A DNA stretch of 26,514 nt from an uncultured Bacteroidales bacterium (GTDB lineage Bacteria > Bacteroidota > Bacteroidia > Bacteroidales > Bacteroidaceae), in NCBI GenBank assembly GCA_937916465.1, contig CALFTK010000015.1:1-26514 (forward strand). The letters run 5' to 3'. Under the pieces are notes generated by a model that searched no databases, was not told the DNA's origin, and was given only the letters and a program-made list of their open reading frames with translations. Of the stretch, positions 6,135 to 15,505 are shown in pieces. The translations under genes were made by a program, and so were the position numbers. Position 1 is the stretch's first letter; each line of letters starts with the position of its first letter.

Positions 6135-7937
6135 ATGAAAATTCCACTGAGAAGCGAACAGAGCACAGTAGGCAGAAGAATGGCCGGTGCCAGAGCTCTA
6201 TGGGTTGCAAACGGAATGAAACGCGAACAGATGGGACGTCCCATTATTGCAATAGCCAATTCGTTTACACAATTCGTTCCCGGACATACACATCTGCACG
6301 AAATAGGACAGATTGTCAAAGCCGAAATAGAGAAAATGGGATGTTTTGCTGCAGAATTCAATACCATAGCCATTGATGACGGTATAGCTATGGGACACGA
6401 TGGTATGCTATATTCACTACCATCGCGTGACATAATTGCAGATAGCGTAGAATATATGGTAAATGCCCACAAAGCCGATGCATTGGTATGTATAAGTAAC
6501 TGCGACAAAATTACTCCGGGTATGCTTATGGCCACTATGCGCCTTAATATACCTACAATATTCGTAAGCGGAGGTCCTATGGAGGCAGGTGAATGGAATA
6601 ATCGTCATTTGGATTTGATAGATGCAATGATACAGTCGGCAGATGAATCTGTAAGTGATGCCGATGTTTCAGAAATAGAGAGTCATGCCTGTCCGGGATG
6701 CGGATGCTGTTCAGGAATGTTTACAGCAAACTCTATGAACTGTCTAACCGAAGCATTGGGATTTTCATTACCGGGAAACGGTACAATTCTGGCTACCCAT
6801 AAGAACCGAATAGAACTATTCAAGGAAGCCGCAAGACAGATTGTAAAGAATGCGCTTAAATATTACGAAGAGGGCGATGATTCACTACTACCACTTAACA
6901 TTGCCAAAAAGAGTGCTTTTGAAAATGCAATGACACTTGACATTGCAATGGGTGGATCTACAAACACTATACTACACCTACTGGCCATAGCTAACGAAGC
7001 AGGCGTAGATTTCAAGATGGACAATATAGACGCACTTTCAAGAAAAGTACCTTGTTTATGTAAGGTTGCGCCAAATACACAGAAGTATCATATTCAGGAT
7101 GTAAACCGCGCGGGTGGCATACAGAATATTCTATATGAATTATCCAAAGCAAACCTTATAGACCTATCGGCTATGAATGTTAGCGGATTGTCATACGGAG
7201 AACTTGTAGAAAAGTATAATATCTGCCGGGAGGACATTAACCCTGAAGCCAAAAGAATATACAGCAGCGCACCTGCCAGAAAATTCAGTATAACTATGGG
7301 TTCACAGGATTGCACCTACAGCACTCTCGACACAAATCGTGAAACAGGCTGTATTCGCAATCTGCAAAACGCCTACTCAAAAGATGGCGGACTGGCCATA
7401 TTAAAAGGTAACATAGCTATTGATGGTTGCGTAGTTAAGACAGCCGGTGTAGATGAAAGTATATGGAAATTTTCCGGTCCTGCCAAAGTATTCGATTCAC
7501 AAGAAGATGCAGTAGAAGGCATATTGGGTGGCAAAGTAGTTTCGGGCGACGTTGTGGTTATTACTCACGAAGGTCCAAAAGGTGGTCCTGGAATGCAGGA
7601 GATGCTCTACCCTACATCTTACATTAAATCAAGACATCTTGGCAAAGAGTGTGCTTTGATTACTGACGGCCGTTTCAGCGGTGGAACATCAGGATTAAGC
7701 ATAGGCCATATTTCACCTGAAGCTGCTTCGGGCGGTAATATTGGCAAAATAGTTGATGGAGATATAATCGAAATAGATATACCAAATAGAAGTATTAACG
7801 TACTTTTGTCGGACAAAGAACTTGAAGAACGTCCTATGAGACCACTCACCAGAAATAGAGTAGTTCCTAAGAGTCTTAAAGCATACGCCAATATGGTAAG
7901 TTCTGCCGATAAAGGTGGCGTTAGAATTGTTGAATAA
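6135..7937 (+). CDS. ilvD: Dihydroxy-acid dehydratase
   Basis: IlvD dehydrates 2,3-dihydroxy-isovalerate and 2,3-dihydroxy-3-methylvalerate to the 2-oxo acids that precede valine and isoleucine; it is a cytoplasmic iron-sulfur enzyme. The 600-residue length is normal for the family. Cluster and metal-site motifs are visible: S-N-C-D-K-I-T-P-G-M near residues 120-130, the cysteine-rich H-A-C-P-G-C-G-C-C-S-G-M-F-T-A-N-S-M near 185-200, G-G-S-T-N-T near 275, and near the C-terminus G-R-F-S-G-G-T-S-G. It is the first structural gene of the operon and sits 30 nt after the attenuator terminator. Its stop lies 13 nt before the preferred ilvB ATG. Confidence 0.98.
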   Translation: MKIPLRSEQSTVGRRMAGARALWVANGMKREQMGRPIIAIANSFTQFVPGHTHLHEIGQIVKAEIEKMGCFAAEFNTIAIDDGIAMGHDGMLYSLPSRDIIADSVEYMVNAHKADALVCISNCDKITPGMLMATMRLNIPTIFVSGGPMEAGEWNNRHLDLIDAMIQSADESVSDADVSEIESHACPGCGCCSGMFTANSMNCLTEALGFSLPGNGTILATHKNRIELFKEAARQIVKNALKYYEEGDDSLLPLNIAKKSAFENAMTLDIAMGGSTNTILHLLAIANEAGVDFKMDNIDALSRKVPCLCKVAPNTQKYHIQDVNRAGGIQNILYELSKANLIDLSAMNVSGLSYGELVEKYNICREDINPEAKRIYSSAPARKFSITMGSQDCTYSTLDTNRETGCIRNLQNAYSKDGGLAILKGNIAIDGCVVKTAGVDESIWKFSGPAKVFDSQEDAVEGILGGKVVSGDVVVITHEGPKGGPGMQEMLYPTSYIKSRHLGKECALITDGRFSGGTSGLSIGHISPEAASGGNIGKIVDGDIIEIDIPNRSINVLLSDKELEERPMRPLTRNRVVPKSLKAYANMVSSADKGGVRIVE

Positions 7938-7950
7938 AACTAATAAAGAA

Positions 7951-9633
7951 ATGATTAAAGGTTCAGAGGCTTTAATGCAAGCGTTATTACACGAAAGTGT
8001 AGATACGATTTTTGCTTATCCCGGAGGTACCATTATGCCGGTATATGATGCCTTGTATGACCATCGCTCGGACTTGAAACAGATTTTGGTTAGACACGAG
8101 CAGGGCGCAACACACGCAGCCCAAGGTTATGCAAGAGTATCGGGCAAAACCGGTGTATGCATAGTAACCAGTGGTCCGGGTGCTACAAATACCATTACCG
8201 GTATTAGTGATGCAATGTTAGACAGTACACCTATTGTCGTCATCGCCGGTCAGGTAGCCGTCTCTGCATTGGGAACAGACGCATTCCAAGAGATAGATTT
8301 GGTAGGCGTTACCCAGCCTATCACCAAATGGAGTTATCAGATTAGAAGAGCGGAAGATATAGCTTGGGCAGTAGCCAGAGCATTCTACATAGCACGTTCC
8401 GGTCGTCCGGGCCCGGTAGTTCTTGACTTTACAAAGAACGCCCAAACAAGTATGGTCGATTTCAAGCCAGAAGATATAGATTACATACGAAGTTACGATC
8501 CGGACCCCGACATTAACATAAGCGAAATAGACGAAGCTGTAAAACTTATAAACAGTTCAAAAAAACCATTTGCGCTTGTAGGTCAGGGTGTAGAATTGGG
8601 CAAAGCCCATCACGAACTAACAAAATTTCTTGAAAAGGCCGACATACCGGCAGCAAGAACACTATTAGGTCTTTCTGCACTACCTACGTCACACCCACTT
8701 AATATGGGAATGCTTGGAATGCACGGAAATCTGGCACCCAACATACAGACCAACAAATGTGACCTGCTTATTGCTATAGGAATGCGATTTGACGATCGCG
8801 TAACAGGTGTTTTGGATAAATATGCAAAACAGGCAAAGATTATTCACCTGGATATAGACAAATCTGAATTCAACAAGAACGTAAAATGCGATGTTACGGT
8901 TTTAGGCAATTGCAAACAAACATTGGCTATGATAACATCACGCATTAATCAGAACAGTCATAAAGAGTGGATTGACAGCTTTAACCCATACAAACAGGAA
9001 GAATATGACAGAGTTATAAAGCCGGCGTTATTTCCTACAGAAGGTCCATTAAAGATGGGCGAAGTAGTAAATGCTGTAAGCGAAAAAGCTGCATCAAACT
9101 CTGTATTGGTAACAGACGTAGGCCAGAATCAGATGTTTGCTTCAAGATACTTTAAATACAACAACCCACGAAGCATAATAACATCGGGTGGTCTTGGTAC
9201 TATGGGGTTTGGTCTGCCTGCTGCTATGGGAGCAACTTTTGGTGCACCCGAACGTCCTATCATCCTATTCACCGGTGACGGAGGATTACAGATGAACATA
9301 CAGGAACTGGGAACTATAATGCAATCAGACATCCCCGTAAAGATTGTTTTGCTTAACAACAACTATCTTGGAAATGTCAGACAGTGGCAAGAACTTTTCT
9401 TTAACAGACGCTATTCATGTACAGTATTGGCAAACCCGGACTACATGAAGATAGCCGAAGCATACGGTATTAAGGGTAGTCGTGTTACAGAGAGAGCAGA
9501 ATTAGCCAATTCAATAGACGAAATGTTACAGTCCAAAGAGGCATACATACTGGAAGTTGCTTGCCAGAACGAAGAGAATGTTTGGCCAATGGTTGCATTG
9601 GGTTGTGCAGTAGATGAAGTACGTTTAGGATAA
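7951..9633 (+). CDS. ilvB: Acetolactate synthase, large (catalytic) subunit
   Basis: The enzyme condenses two pyruvates, or pyruvate with 2-oxobutyrate, to acetolactate or acetohydroxybutyrate, using ThDP, Mg2+ and FAD. From the ATG at 7951 it has 560 residues, a normal length. Motifs include the opening G-S-E-A-L-M-Q-A-L plus F-A-Y-P-G-G, the catalytic-glutamate segment R-H-E-Q-G-A-T-H-A-A-Q-G-Y-A-R, G-P-G-A-T-N, and the ThDP motif running from G-D-G-G to L-L-N-N-N-Y-L-G. A GTG at 7915 inside ilvD would add 12 residues; I prefer the ATG because the family begins close to the G-S-E-A-L element. It is followed 10 nt later by the regulatory subunit gene. Confidence 0.97.
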   Translation: MIKGSEALMQALLHESVDTIFAYPGGTIMPVYDALYDHRSDLKQILVRHEQGATHAAQGYARVSGKTGVCIVTSGPGATNTITGISDAMLDSTPIVVIAGQVAVSALGTDAFQEIDLVGVTQPITKWSYQIRRAEDIAWAVARAFYIARSGRPGPVVLDFTKNAQTSMVDFKPEDIDYIRSYDPDPDINISEIDEAVKLINSSKKPFALVGQGVELGKAHHELTKFLEKADIPAARTLLGLSALPTSHPLNMGMLGMHGNLAPNIQTNKCDLLIAIGMRFDDRVTGVLDKYAKQAKIIHLDIDKSEFNKNVKCDVTVLGNCKQTLAMITSRINQNSHKEWIDSFNPYKQEEYDRVIKPALFPTEGPLKMGEVVNAVSEKAASNSVLVTDVGQNQMFASRYFKYNNPRSIITSGGLGTMGFGLPAAMGATFGAPERPIILFTGDGGLQMNIQELGTIMQSDIPVKIVLLNNNYLGNVRQWQELFFNRRYSCTVLANPDYMKIAEAYGIKGSRVTERAELANSIDEMLQSKEAYILEVACQNEENVWPMVALGCAVDEVRLG

Positions 9634-9643
9634 AACAGGAATT

Positions 9644-10192
9644 ATGGAAAACGGAACAAAATTATATACGCTGATTGTACATTCAGAGAACATGGTTGGT
9701 CTTCTAAGCCAAGTAACCGCAGCATTTACCCGCAGACAGGTAAATATTGAGAGTTTGAATGTCTCTGCTTCATCAATAGAGGGAGTACACAGATACACCA
9801 TTACCGCCTATTCTGACAAAGATACTATAGATAAGATAGCAAGTCAGATAGAAAAGAAGGTAGATGTTCTGCAATGCAAATATTTCACTGACGATGAAAT
9901 ATTTATGCTGGAAGTTGCTTTGTACAAAGTTACCACCAGCGTACTGATGAACAATCCTGCAATGTCAAAGATAATACGTAAATATAATGCCGATATCATT
10001 GAAGTAAATTCCACCTATTCTGTTGTAGAAAAGACAGGAAAGACAGAAGATATTATGGCATTAAACAAAGAGTTATCCAAAGAGGGAGGATTGTTACAAT
10101 TTGTAAGTTCAGGTAGGATTGCTATTACCCGTGCAAAAATTGAACATGTGAATGAATATCTGGAAAAGATAAGAGAGAAGTACGAATATTAA
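9644..10192 (+). CDS. ilvN: Acetolactate synthase, small (regulatory) subunit
   Basis: The product is a 182-residue regulatory subunit that binds the large subunit and confers valine feedback inhibition in the family. The N-terminal ACT domain is clear at residues 6-80: Y-T-L-I-V-H-S-E-N-M-V-G-L-L-S-Q-V, then R-R-Q-V-N-I-E-S-L-N-V, and I-E-G-V-H-R-Y-T-I-T-A. The C-terminal half (residues 85-180) matches the second conserved domain of small subunits. It is also called ilvH in many genomes. It lies between ilvB and ilvC with short gaps, which supports a single transcript. Confidence 0.95.
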   Translation: MENGTKLYTLIVHSENMVGLLSQVTAAFTRRQVNIESLNVSASSIEGVHRYTITAYSDKDTIDKIASQIEKKVDVLQCKYFTDDEIFMLEVALYKVTTSVLMNNPAMSKIIRKYNADIIEVNSTYSVVEKTGKTEDIMALNKELSKEGGLLQFVSSGRIAITRAKIEHVNEYLEKIREKYEY

Positions 10193-10223
10193 GAATATCA
10201 ACAAACATAAATATTTAAACATT

Positions 10224-11267
10224 ATGGCAAAATTAAATTTTGGTGGTGTTATAGAAGAGGTTATGACACGTGAAGAGTTTTCACTTGAGAAAGCTCGTGA
10301 AGTACTAAAAGATGAAACTATTGCAGTTATCGGTTATGGTGTACAAGGTCCCGGACAGGCTTGCAACCTGCGCGACAACGGTTTCAACGTAATAGTTGGA
10401 CAGCGCGAAGGCAAAACCTACGAAAAGGCTATTGCAGATGGTTGGGTACCGGGCAAAACACTGTTCTCTATAGAAGAGGCAGCAGCAAAAGGCAGCATTA
10501 TCTGTATGTTGCTTTCAGATGCAGCTCAGATGCAGCTGTGGCCAACAATTAAGCCACATCTTACAGCTGGTAAGACACTCTATTTCTCACATGGTTTCGC
10601 CATCACTTGGAACGACCGCACAGGTGTTGTTCCTCCAAAGGATATAGACGTTATTTTGGTAGCTCCAAAGGGTTCTGGAACATCACTCCGTACTATGTTC
10701 CTGGAAGGTCGCGGTCTAAACAGTTCATACGCTGTTTATCAAGACGCTTCAGGCAAAGCTTTGGAGAAAGTATTGGCATTCGGTATTGGTATAGGTTCAG
10801 GTTATCTGTTTGAAACAACATTCCAGCGTGAAGCTACATCCGACCTTACCGGTGAACGTGGTTCACTGATGGGCGCTATCCAGGGATTGCTGCTTGCTCA
10901 GTATGAAGTACTACGTGAAAACGGCCATACTCCATCAGAAGCATTCAACGAAACTTGCGAAGAGCTTACACAGTCACTTATGCCTCTGTTTGCCCAGAAG
11001 GGTATGGACTGGATGTATGCAAACTGTTCTACAACAGCACAACGTGGTGCTCTTGACTGGATGGGCCCATTCCACGATGCTATTAAACCTGTAGTAGAGA
11101 AACTATACCACAGTGTTAAGACAGGTAACGAAGCACAGATTTCTATCGACGCAAACTCTAAACCGGACTACAGAATTGGTTTGGAAGAAGAACTGAAAGC
11201 CCTACGCGAAAGCGAAATGTGGAGAGCAGGTGCAGTAGTACGTCAGCTCCGTCCTGAAAACAACTAA
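10224..11267 (+). CDS. ilvC: Ketol-acid reductoisomerase (NAD(P)+)
   Basis: IlvC isomerises and reduces acetolactate or acetohydroxybutyrate to the dihydroxy acids used by IlvD; it needs Mg2+ and NAD(P)H. The 347-residue length fits the single-knot C-terminal type. The Rossmann motif G-Y-G-V-Q-G-P-G-Q-A is near residues 38-47, followed by the cofactor loop V-G-Q-R-E-G-K-T-Y. Catalytic-domain landmarks include S-H-G-F-A-I, V-A-P-K-G-S-G, D-L-T-G-E-R-G, and the metal-site run C-E-E-L-T-Q-S-L. Codon use is richer in G+C than in the lipoproteins of this window, consistent with high expression. It is the last gene of the operon, with a 12-bp terminator hairpin 29 nt after the stop. Confidence 0.97.
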   Translation: MAKLNFGGVIEEVMTREEFSLEKAREVLKDETIAVIGYGVQGPGQACNLRDNGFNVIVGQREGKTYEKAIADGWVPGKTLFSIEEAAAKGSIICMLLSDAAQMQLWPTIKPHLTAGKTLYFSHGFAITWNDRTGVVPPKDIDVILVAPKGSGTSLRTMFLEGRGLNSSYAVYQDASGKALEKVLAFGIGIGSGYLFETTFQREATSDLTGERGSLMGAIQGLLLAQYEVLRENGHTPSEAFNETCEELTQSLMPLFAQKGMDWMYANCSTTAQRGALDWMGPFHDAIKPVVEKLYHSVKTGNEAQISIDANSKPDYRIGLEEELKALRESEMWRAGAVVRQLRPENN

Positions 11268-11295
11268 AAAGAGGAAATTACAAATCCTATAAATA

Positions 11296-11336
11296 CTGCC
11301 CGATTGAAATCAAAATCAATCGGGCAGATTTATTTT
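11296..11336 (+). terminator. Terminator of the ilv operon
   Basis: CTGCCCGATTGA (11296-11307) and TCAATCGGGCAG (11316-11327) form a perfect 12-bp stem around an 8-nt loop, followed by ATTTATTTT. It lies 29 nt after the ilvC stop. Confidence 0.9.
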
Positions 11337-11353
11337 GCAACCTAAATCAACAA

Positions 11354-11403
11354 TATATAAAAAATAAGAATCGGCCTGATGAAATTCATCAAGCCGATTC
11401 TTA
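11354..11403 (-). terminator. Terminator of the PpiD-like gene (convergent with the ilv operon)
   Basis: TAAGAATCGGC (11365-11375) pairs with GCCGATTCTTA (11393-11403), 11 bp; after one C/A mismatch TGATG pairs with CATCA inside. On the minus strand ATTTTTTATA follows. It lies 16 nt after the stop of the gene at 11419-13560 and is separate from the plus-strand hairpin at 11296. Confidence 0.88.
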
Positions 11404-11418
11404 CTTTAAACTGTACTA

Positions 11419-13560
11419 TTAGAACAATTTATATCTAACATCCAGAACATCAGCATCCATATAGAGCTGCTGCATAATCTGATTTGCTATTGAACTTATA
11501 TCCATAGACTCCAGACGAGTGCCCTCAGTTTCTGCATCATACTCTATTGAATATGAATCAGGAGAAACTTTCTGTGCTACATATACGCCACCATCACCCT
11601 TAATTGGAGCGCTCATCTCTTCACGCTGCAAGTTCATTACAGATGCACCGAGATTCATTTCATTGGCGTATGTCAAAGAGATAAATGCAGGAGTAGTAAA
11701 GTTTACGAATTGAATTGTATCAGTCTTTACACCTTCAATTGCAAGCGCTTCTGCAAATGTATTAACTGAAGCAAACTTCTTCAAAAGAATTTCTGCCTTC
11801 TTTTCGTTTGCAGCCTCTAATGTCAAAGATGACTGAACATCTTCTATAGGACGATAACCTTTCTTGTGAATGGCATCAACAGCCACAACAAGAAGATGAT
11901 TGTTAGCACTACCTGCTTCGTAAATTGTTGAAACTGCATCTTCGTCAGCTTCAAATGCCCAACGAAGAGCTTCGTGAGAATTTTCAACACTACCTATATA
12001 GTAGCTGGCACCATTTGTATTTGGTGATGACAATAGTCTGAAACCGGCAGCCTCTGAATTAGCCTTCAGAGAATCAATATTGTTGTTTGTTGCAACAAAC
12101 TGGCTCAGTTTATTGTATGCATCATCACTTGTCTCAGAGCTAAACTGATTTTCGCGTTTTACAATAACAGTGTTATACTTGTTAACTTTATTCTTCTGGT
12201 CAAACACCTTTATTATGATATTTGCACCCGAAACTGCCAAATTACGAACTTCACCCTTCTTCATTGAATTGATTGTATTCAAATAGAGGGCATTGTCACC
12301 TGAATAAGAACCTGCTTCATAATCGGCTGAAGCCATCCACTGCGGTTCACCTGTCTGACCATATTTCTGTGCTATCTCAGCAAAATCAGCACCTGACTTT
12401 ACAGCATTAAAGATACTGTCAGCCACTCTTGCTGCCTCTTCAGTAGTTTCTGCAACAACCTGTATCTGAGAATATGAAACAGAATCAAAAGCTTCAGTTT
12501 TTGACAACACTTTAAATGCGTTGTATGAATCATCAGAAGCATTGTAATAAGGGCCAAATACTTCACCTAACTTTACAGAATCAAGTCTTGCTACAACATC
12601 AGCAGGAAGTGCCTTTTCTGTCTTGGCTACTTCGCTATAGAGTTCTGCAGATGCTGCCAGACGTGTAAATGCGGCATAATCTTCAGTAGTCGATTTCAAC
12701 TGCTCAGTCAACTCTGTAACTTCTGCAAGCAGAGCATCACGATCTGCCTGGCTTGGCAAAATTTCATAGTCAATATATACAAGATCGCGGCTTTCTGCTA
12801 TCTGGTAAAGCATTTCTTTGCGTTCATTGTACAATTTCTTGATATCAGCTGTAGTAACTGTAATCTCTGAATCATCAATAGAACTGTATGGGAGAGCTGC
12901 CAACTGAACATCGGCTCTCTTAATACGAGTTTCGTATGAATTCTTTTGTGATACAGGGTTAGAAATTATACCACTCTCTACTATTGCCATATACTTTGAA
13001 GCCAACAAATCAAATTTGATGTTATCTTCTATGTAGAGCCAGAAATTATACAAGTTGTCATAGTATGTCAGATATTCTGCCGGCATTGTTGAACGGTCCA
13101 TCTCAACATAACTGCTAAGGAATGAACGCAAGTAATCAACATCAAATTCACCTGTTATTTCGTTAGCAAACGGTGTGCTTGCCAACAATGGTGATGAACC
13201 GGTTTCAATTACATACTGCAATTCTGCTTCTGTTACCTTCAAGCCAATTGCTTCAGCCTGTTTTTCAATAAGGCTCTTGCGAACCATATTGTTCCAAACT
13301 TCATCTTTCACAGCTGCATACTCAGTTTCAGACAGATTCTGTAAGCCCATTGAGAATCTTACTATCTCTGCATACTTTTCTACTTCAGCCTGATACTCCT
13401 GAGCATCTACGTTCTTACCATAAATACTACCTACCGAAGCCATACCTAAATTTGGCTGGGTTAATCTCCAAACATCACCCAAAATGAAGGCCAAAAGCGC
13501 TAGACCTATCACTATGAGCAACAGAGGTCCTCTGTTTCTAATCTTTTGTAATGTTGCCAT
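11419..13560 (-). CDS. PpiD/SurA-like periplasmic peptidyl-prolyl isomerase
   Basis: The product has 713 residues. Residues 1-11 are basic and 12-30 form a single N-terminal membrane anchor, so the bulk lies in the periplasm, as in PpiD. Residues 45-125 resemble the SurA-type N-terminal domain, with the core pattern V-K-D-E-V-W-N-N-M-V-R-K-S-L-I near 85-98. A parvulin-like domain falls at about 360-455 (S-Y-S-Q-I-Q-V-V, A-D-F-A-E-I-A-Q-K-Y-G, G-E-P-Q-W-M, M-K-K-G-E-V). A long C-terminal helical region follows. Members assist folding of proteins emerging from the Sec translocon or bound for the outer membrane; isomerase activity in this copy is not proven. It is downstream of the CorC-type gene with a gap of 104 bp that contains its own -7-like box. 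Confidence 0.9.
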   Translation of the reverse strand: MATLQKIRNRGPLLLIVIGLALLAFILGDVWRLTQPNLGMASVGSIYGKNVDAQEYQAEVEKYAEIVRFSMGLQNLSETEYAAVKDEVWNNMVRKSLIEKQAEAIGLKVTEAELQYVIETGSSPLLASTPFANEITGEFDVDYLRSFLSSYVEMDRSTMPAEYLTYYDNLYNFWLYIEDNIKFDLLASKYMAIVESGIISNPVSQKNSYETRIKRADVQLAALPYSSIDDSEITVTTADIKKLYNERKEMLYQIAESRDLVYIDYEILPSQADRDALLAEVTELTEQLKSTTEDYAAFTRLAASAELYSEVAKTEKALPADVVARLDSVKLGEVFGPYYNASDDSYNAFKVLSKTEAFDSVSYSQIQVVAETTEEAARVADSIFNAVKSGADFAEIAQKYGQTGEPQWMASADYEAGSYSGDNALYLNTINSMKKGEVRNLAVSGANIIIKVFDQKNKVNKYNTVIVKRENQFSSETSDDAYNKLSQFVATNNNIDSLKANSEAAGFRLLSSPNTNGASYYIGSVENSHEALRWAFEADEDAVSTIYEAGSANNHLLVVAVDAIHKKGYRPIEDVQSSLTLEAANEKKAEILLKKFASVNTFAEALAIEGVKTDTIQFVNFTTPAFISLTYANEMNLGASVMNLQREEMSAPIKGDGGVYVAQKVSPDSYSIEYDAETEGTRLESMDISSIANQIMQQLYMDADVLDVRYKLF

Positions 13561-13621
13561 TTTATTATTATTTTTTTACATTTATTCCTTATTTCCAAGA
13601 GCCATTTTGGTTCAAGGCGCA

Positions 13622-13629
13622 CAAAGTTA
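13622..13629 (-). promoter_or_regulatory. Possible promoter (-7 element) of the PpiD-like gene
   Basis: TAACTTTG on the minus strand matches the Bacteroides -7 element TAnnTTTG and lies 62 bp upstream of the start codon at 13560. I see no convincing TTG/TTTG -33 box at the usual distance, so this is tentative. Confidence 0.35.
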
Positions 13630-13664
13630 GTAAAATTGTCTGCATATACCTAAAAATATGCATA

Positions 13665-14924
13665 TTATTTTGATTTAGACAATTCAACCAGTTCTATTTT
13701 GGTCTGACTCATCTTTAAAATCCTGAACGTATGACCATCTACCAAAACTTTGTCATTTACTTTTGGAAAACCTTTTGCATAGTGCAATATCAATCCGCCT
13801 ATTGTCATATATTCATCCGACTCCGGTAAATCAAGAGAGAATCTGCTGTTTGCGTGTTCTATCTCTATCCTACCCGAAAAGATATAACCATCTTCTGTCT
13901 CTTTTGCCACCAAAGAACTTACATCATGTTCGTCTTCTATTTCACCCAAAATCTCTTCCACAATATCTTCAAGCGAAACTATTCCCGATGTACCTCCAAA
14001 TTCATCCACAACAACTGCAAGACTCTTTTTTCTGGTCATAAACTGTTTCATCAGCTTTTGGGCCATCAGAGTTTCCGGTACAAACGGCATGGTATGAATA
14101 TGCTCCTGCCATTTATCTTTATGCCTGAATAATTCAGAAGAGTGAACATATCCAATTATATGGTCCAAATCGGTATCATACACAATTATTTTGGAGTAGC
14201 CGGTCTCTACAAATTGTTCCTTTAGTTCCACCAATTTGGCATTCTTCTCCACTGCACAAATTTCATTTCTCGGAACCATACAATCGCGTATTTTTACATT
14301 TGAAAAATCCAGCACATTCTGGAAAATACGCACTTCAGGTTCGGGTTCGGAACTATTGCCGGCAGTTGAAAGTCCTGATTGCAGAAAATAATCCAGATCC
14401 ACCTTAGAAAATGCCTTATTTTCATTCTCATCATTTATTCTAACTCCACATATTCTAAGCAGCAGTCTTGACAACCAGGTAGTGAATAATGATATGGGAT
14501 ATAACAAAATATAAATAAAATACAATGGTAGGGCAAACAGGTTCAGGGTAGCATTGGAGTTAATTCTAAAGACTGTCTTGGGTAGGAATTCACCCACCAC
14601 TATAACTATCAAAGTAGATATAAAAGTCTCTATCAACACCAGAACAAATTCATTTGATATAAGCCCTTCAGGTATAAGGCTCTCTATCACTACAGCCATC
14701 ATTGTACTGTATATTACAAGAGCAATGTTATTGCCAACCAACATTGTAGATATATATATGTTGGGTTTATGAAAAAAGCGTTTCAGAATCTTCGAACTAA
14801 AAGTATTGCGTTCCACATCCATTTCAAAACGCAACTTATCGGACGACACAAATGCTATTTCCAACCCCGAAAACAGGGCAGAAAAGCATAACGCTATTAT
14901 CAATATCAATACTGTATGACTCAT
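13665..14924 (-). CDS. CorC/HlyC-type CBS-pair membrane protein
   Basis: The product has 419 residues with the standard three-part layout. Residues 1-160 are the CNNM/DUF21 membrane domain with hydrophobic segments near 5-25, 60-82, 92-112 and 130-155, and a typical G-E-F-L-P-K-T pattern. Residues 210-330 hold a CBS pair, starting at C-M-V-P-R and ending with V-V-D-E-F-G-G-T-S-G-I-V-S-L-E-D-I-V-E-E-I-L-G-E-I. Residues 340-415 are the CorC_HlyC small domain. The family is annotated as hemolysin-like or magnesium/cobalt efflux, and in gliding Bacteroidetes the related GldE has this layout; actual transport here is not shown. Its ATG overlaps the lptC stop as ATGA, so the two are translationally coupled. 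Confidence 0.93.
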   Translation of the reverse strand: MSHTVLILIIALCFSALFSGLEIAFVSSDKLRFEMDVERNTFSSKILKRFFHKPNIYISTMLVGNNIALVIYSTMMAVVIESLIPEGLISNEFVLVLIETFISTLIVIVVGEFLPKTVFRINSNATLNLFALPLYFIYILLYPISLFTTWLSRLLLRICGVRINDENENKAFSKVDLDYFLQSGLSTAGNSSEPEPEVRIFQNVLDFSNVKIRDCMVPRNEICAVEKNAKLVELKEQFVETGYSKIIVYDTDLDHIIGYVHSSELFRHKDKWQEHIHTMPFVPETLMAQKLMKQFMTRKKSLAVVVDEFGGTSGIVSLEDIVEEILGEIEDEHDVSSLVAKETEDGYIFSGRIEIEHANSRFSLDLPESDEYMTIGGLILHYAKGFPKVNDKVLVDGHTFRILKMSQTKIELVELSKSK

Positions 14925-15502
14925 TCTTTTACAGGTATCACACCTTCAGTTTTTCTTATTGTATATTTAGTAAAATCCTGGTTCGATTCAAACCCTCTAC
15001 CAATTATTATCTGATTATCTTGTTGGATTCTTATGGTACTGTCAGAATAGACATTACGTTTTCGCTGATCCCAAAAAAGTAACTGAGTATCAAAAAGTTC
15101 CCCATCTACATTTTCAGCATGCACATTACCAATAAGTTTCCACAGTTCTGTTTCCGTAAAATAGTATGCCGTATCGGCTTTTATCATAGAACCCACCTGC
15201 ATAAGCGAATCGAACACTTCCAGTTTAACACCTTTTTCGAAAGAATGAAACGGAGGATCCATCCTATCAAATACCATCCATTCGTCCGATATTATTCTGT
15301 ATTTTATTACACCATTTTCCGATACTAACGATGTAATACCGCGAGTTGTCAAAACCGATGTGGAATCTCTGCTGGTAACAGCCTGTGTAAACTGTTTTTT
15401 ATTTCTGGAACAAGAGGAAACACAAAACAGCAAGACAATTGCCCATAGAGCAATTGCCAAGCCGTTATTATTATTTCTTCTTAATTCAGAATACGGTAAC
15501 AT
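14921..15502 (-). CDS. lptC: LPS export ABC transporter periplasmic protein LptC (lipoprotein form)
   Basis: LptC hands lipopolysaccharide from the inner-membrane LptBFG transporter to the periplasmic Lpt bridge. The product has 193 residues from the ATG at 15500-15502; a GTG at 15503-15505 abutting the upstream stop would add one residue. The N-terminus has a hydrophobic helix ending in a lipobox V-S-S-C, so this is predicted to be a lipoprotein, common in Bacteroidetes LptC. The body has the repeating beta pattern of the family: G-V-K-L-E-V-F-D-S, then A-D-T-A-Y-Y-F, L-W-K-L-I-G-N-V-H-A-E-N, L-F-D-T-Q-L-L-F-W-D, and I-I-G-R-G-F-E-S. It sits directly after the TPR gene and overlaps the CorC-type gene by 4 nt. 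Confidence 0.9.
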   Translation of the reverse strand: MLPYSELRRNNNNGLAIALWAIVLLFCVSSCSRNKKQFTQAVTSRDSTSVLTTRGITSLVSENGVIKYRIISDEWMVFDRMDPPFHSFEKGVKLEVFDSLMQVGSMIKADTAYYFTETELWKLIGNVHAENVDGELFDTQLLFWDQRKRNVYSDSTIRIQQDNQIIIGRGFESNQDFTKYTIRKTEGVIPVKE

Positions 15503-15505
15503 CAC

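Noticed and set aside
6125..6535. A 136-codon minus-strand frame inside ilvD
   Set aside because: It is the shadow of a strongly conserved enzyme, with no promoter or start signal of its own.
7915..7950. Longer ilvB start at a GTG inside ilvD
   Set aside because: The extra 12 residues do not look like the family N-terminus; the ATG at 7951 places the conserved G-S-E-A-L element at the usual distance.
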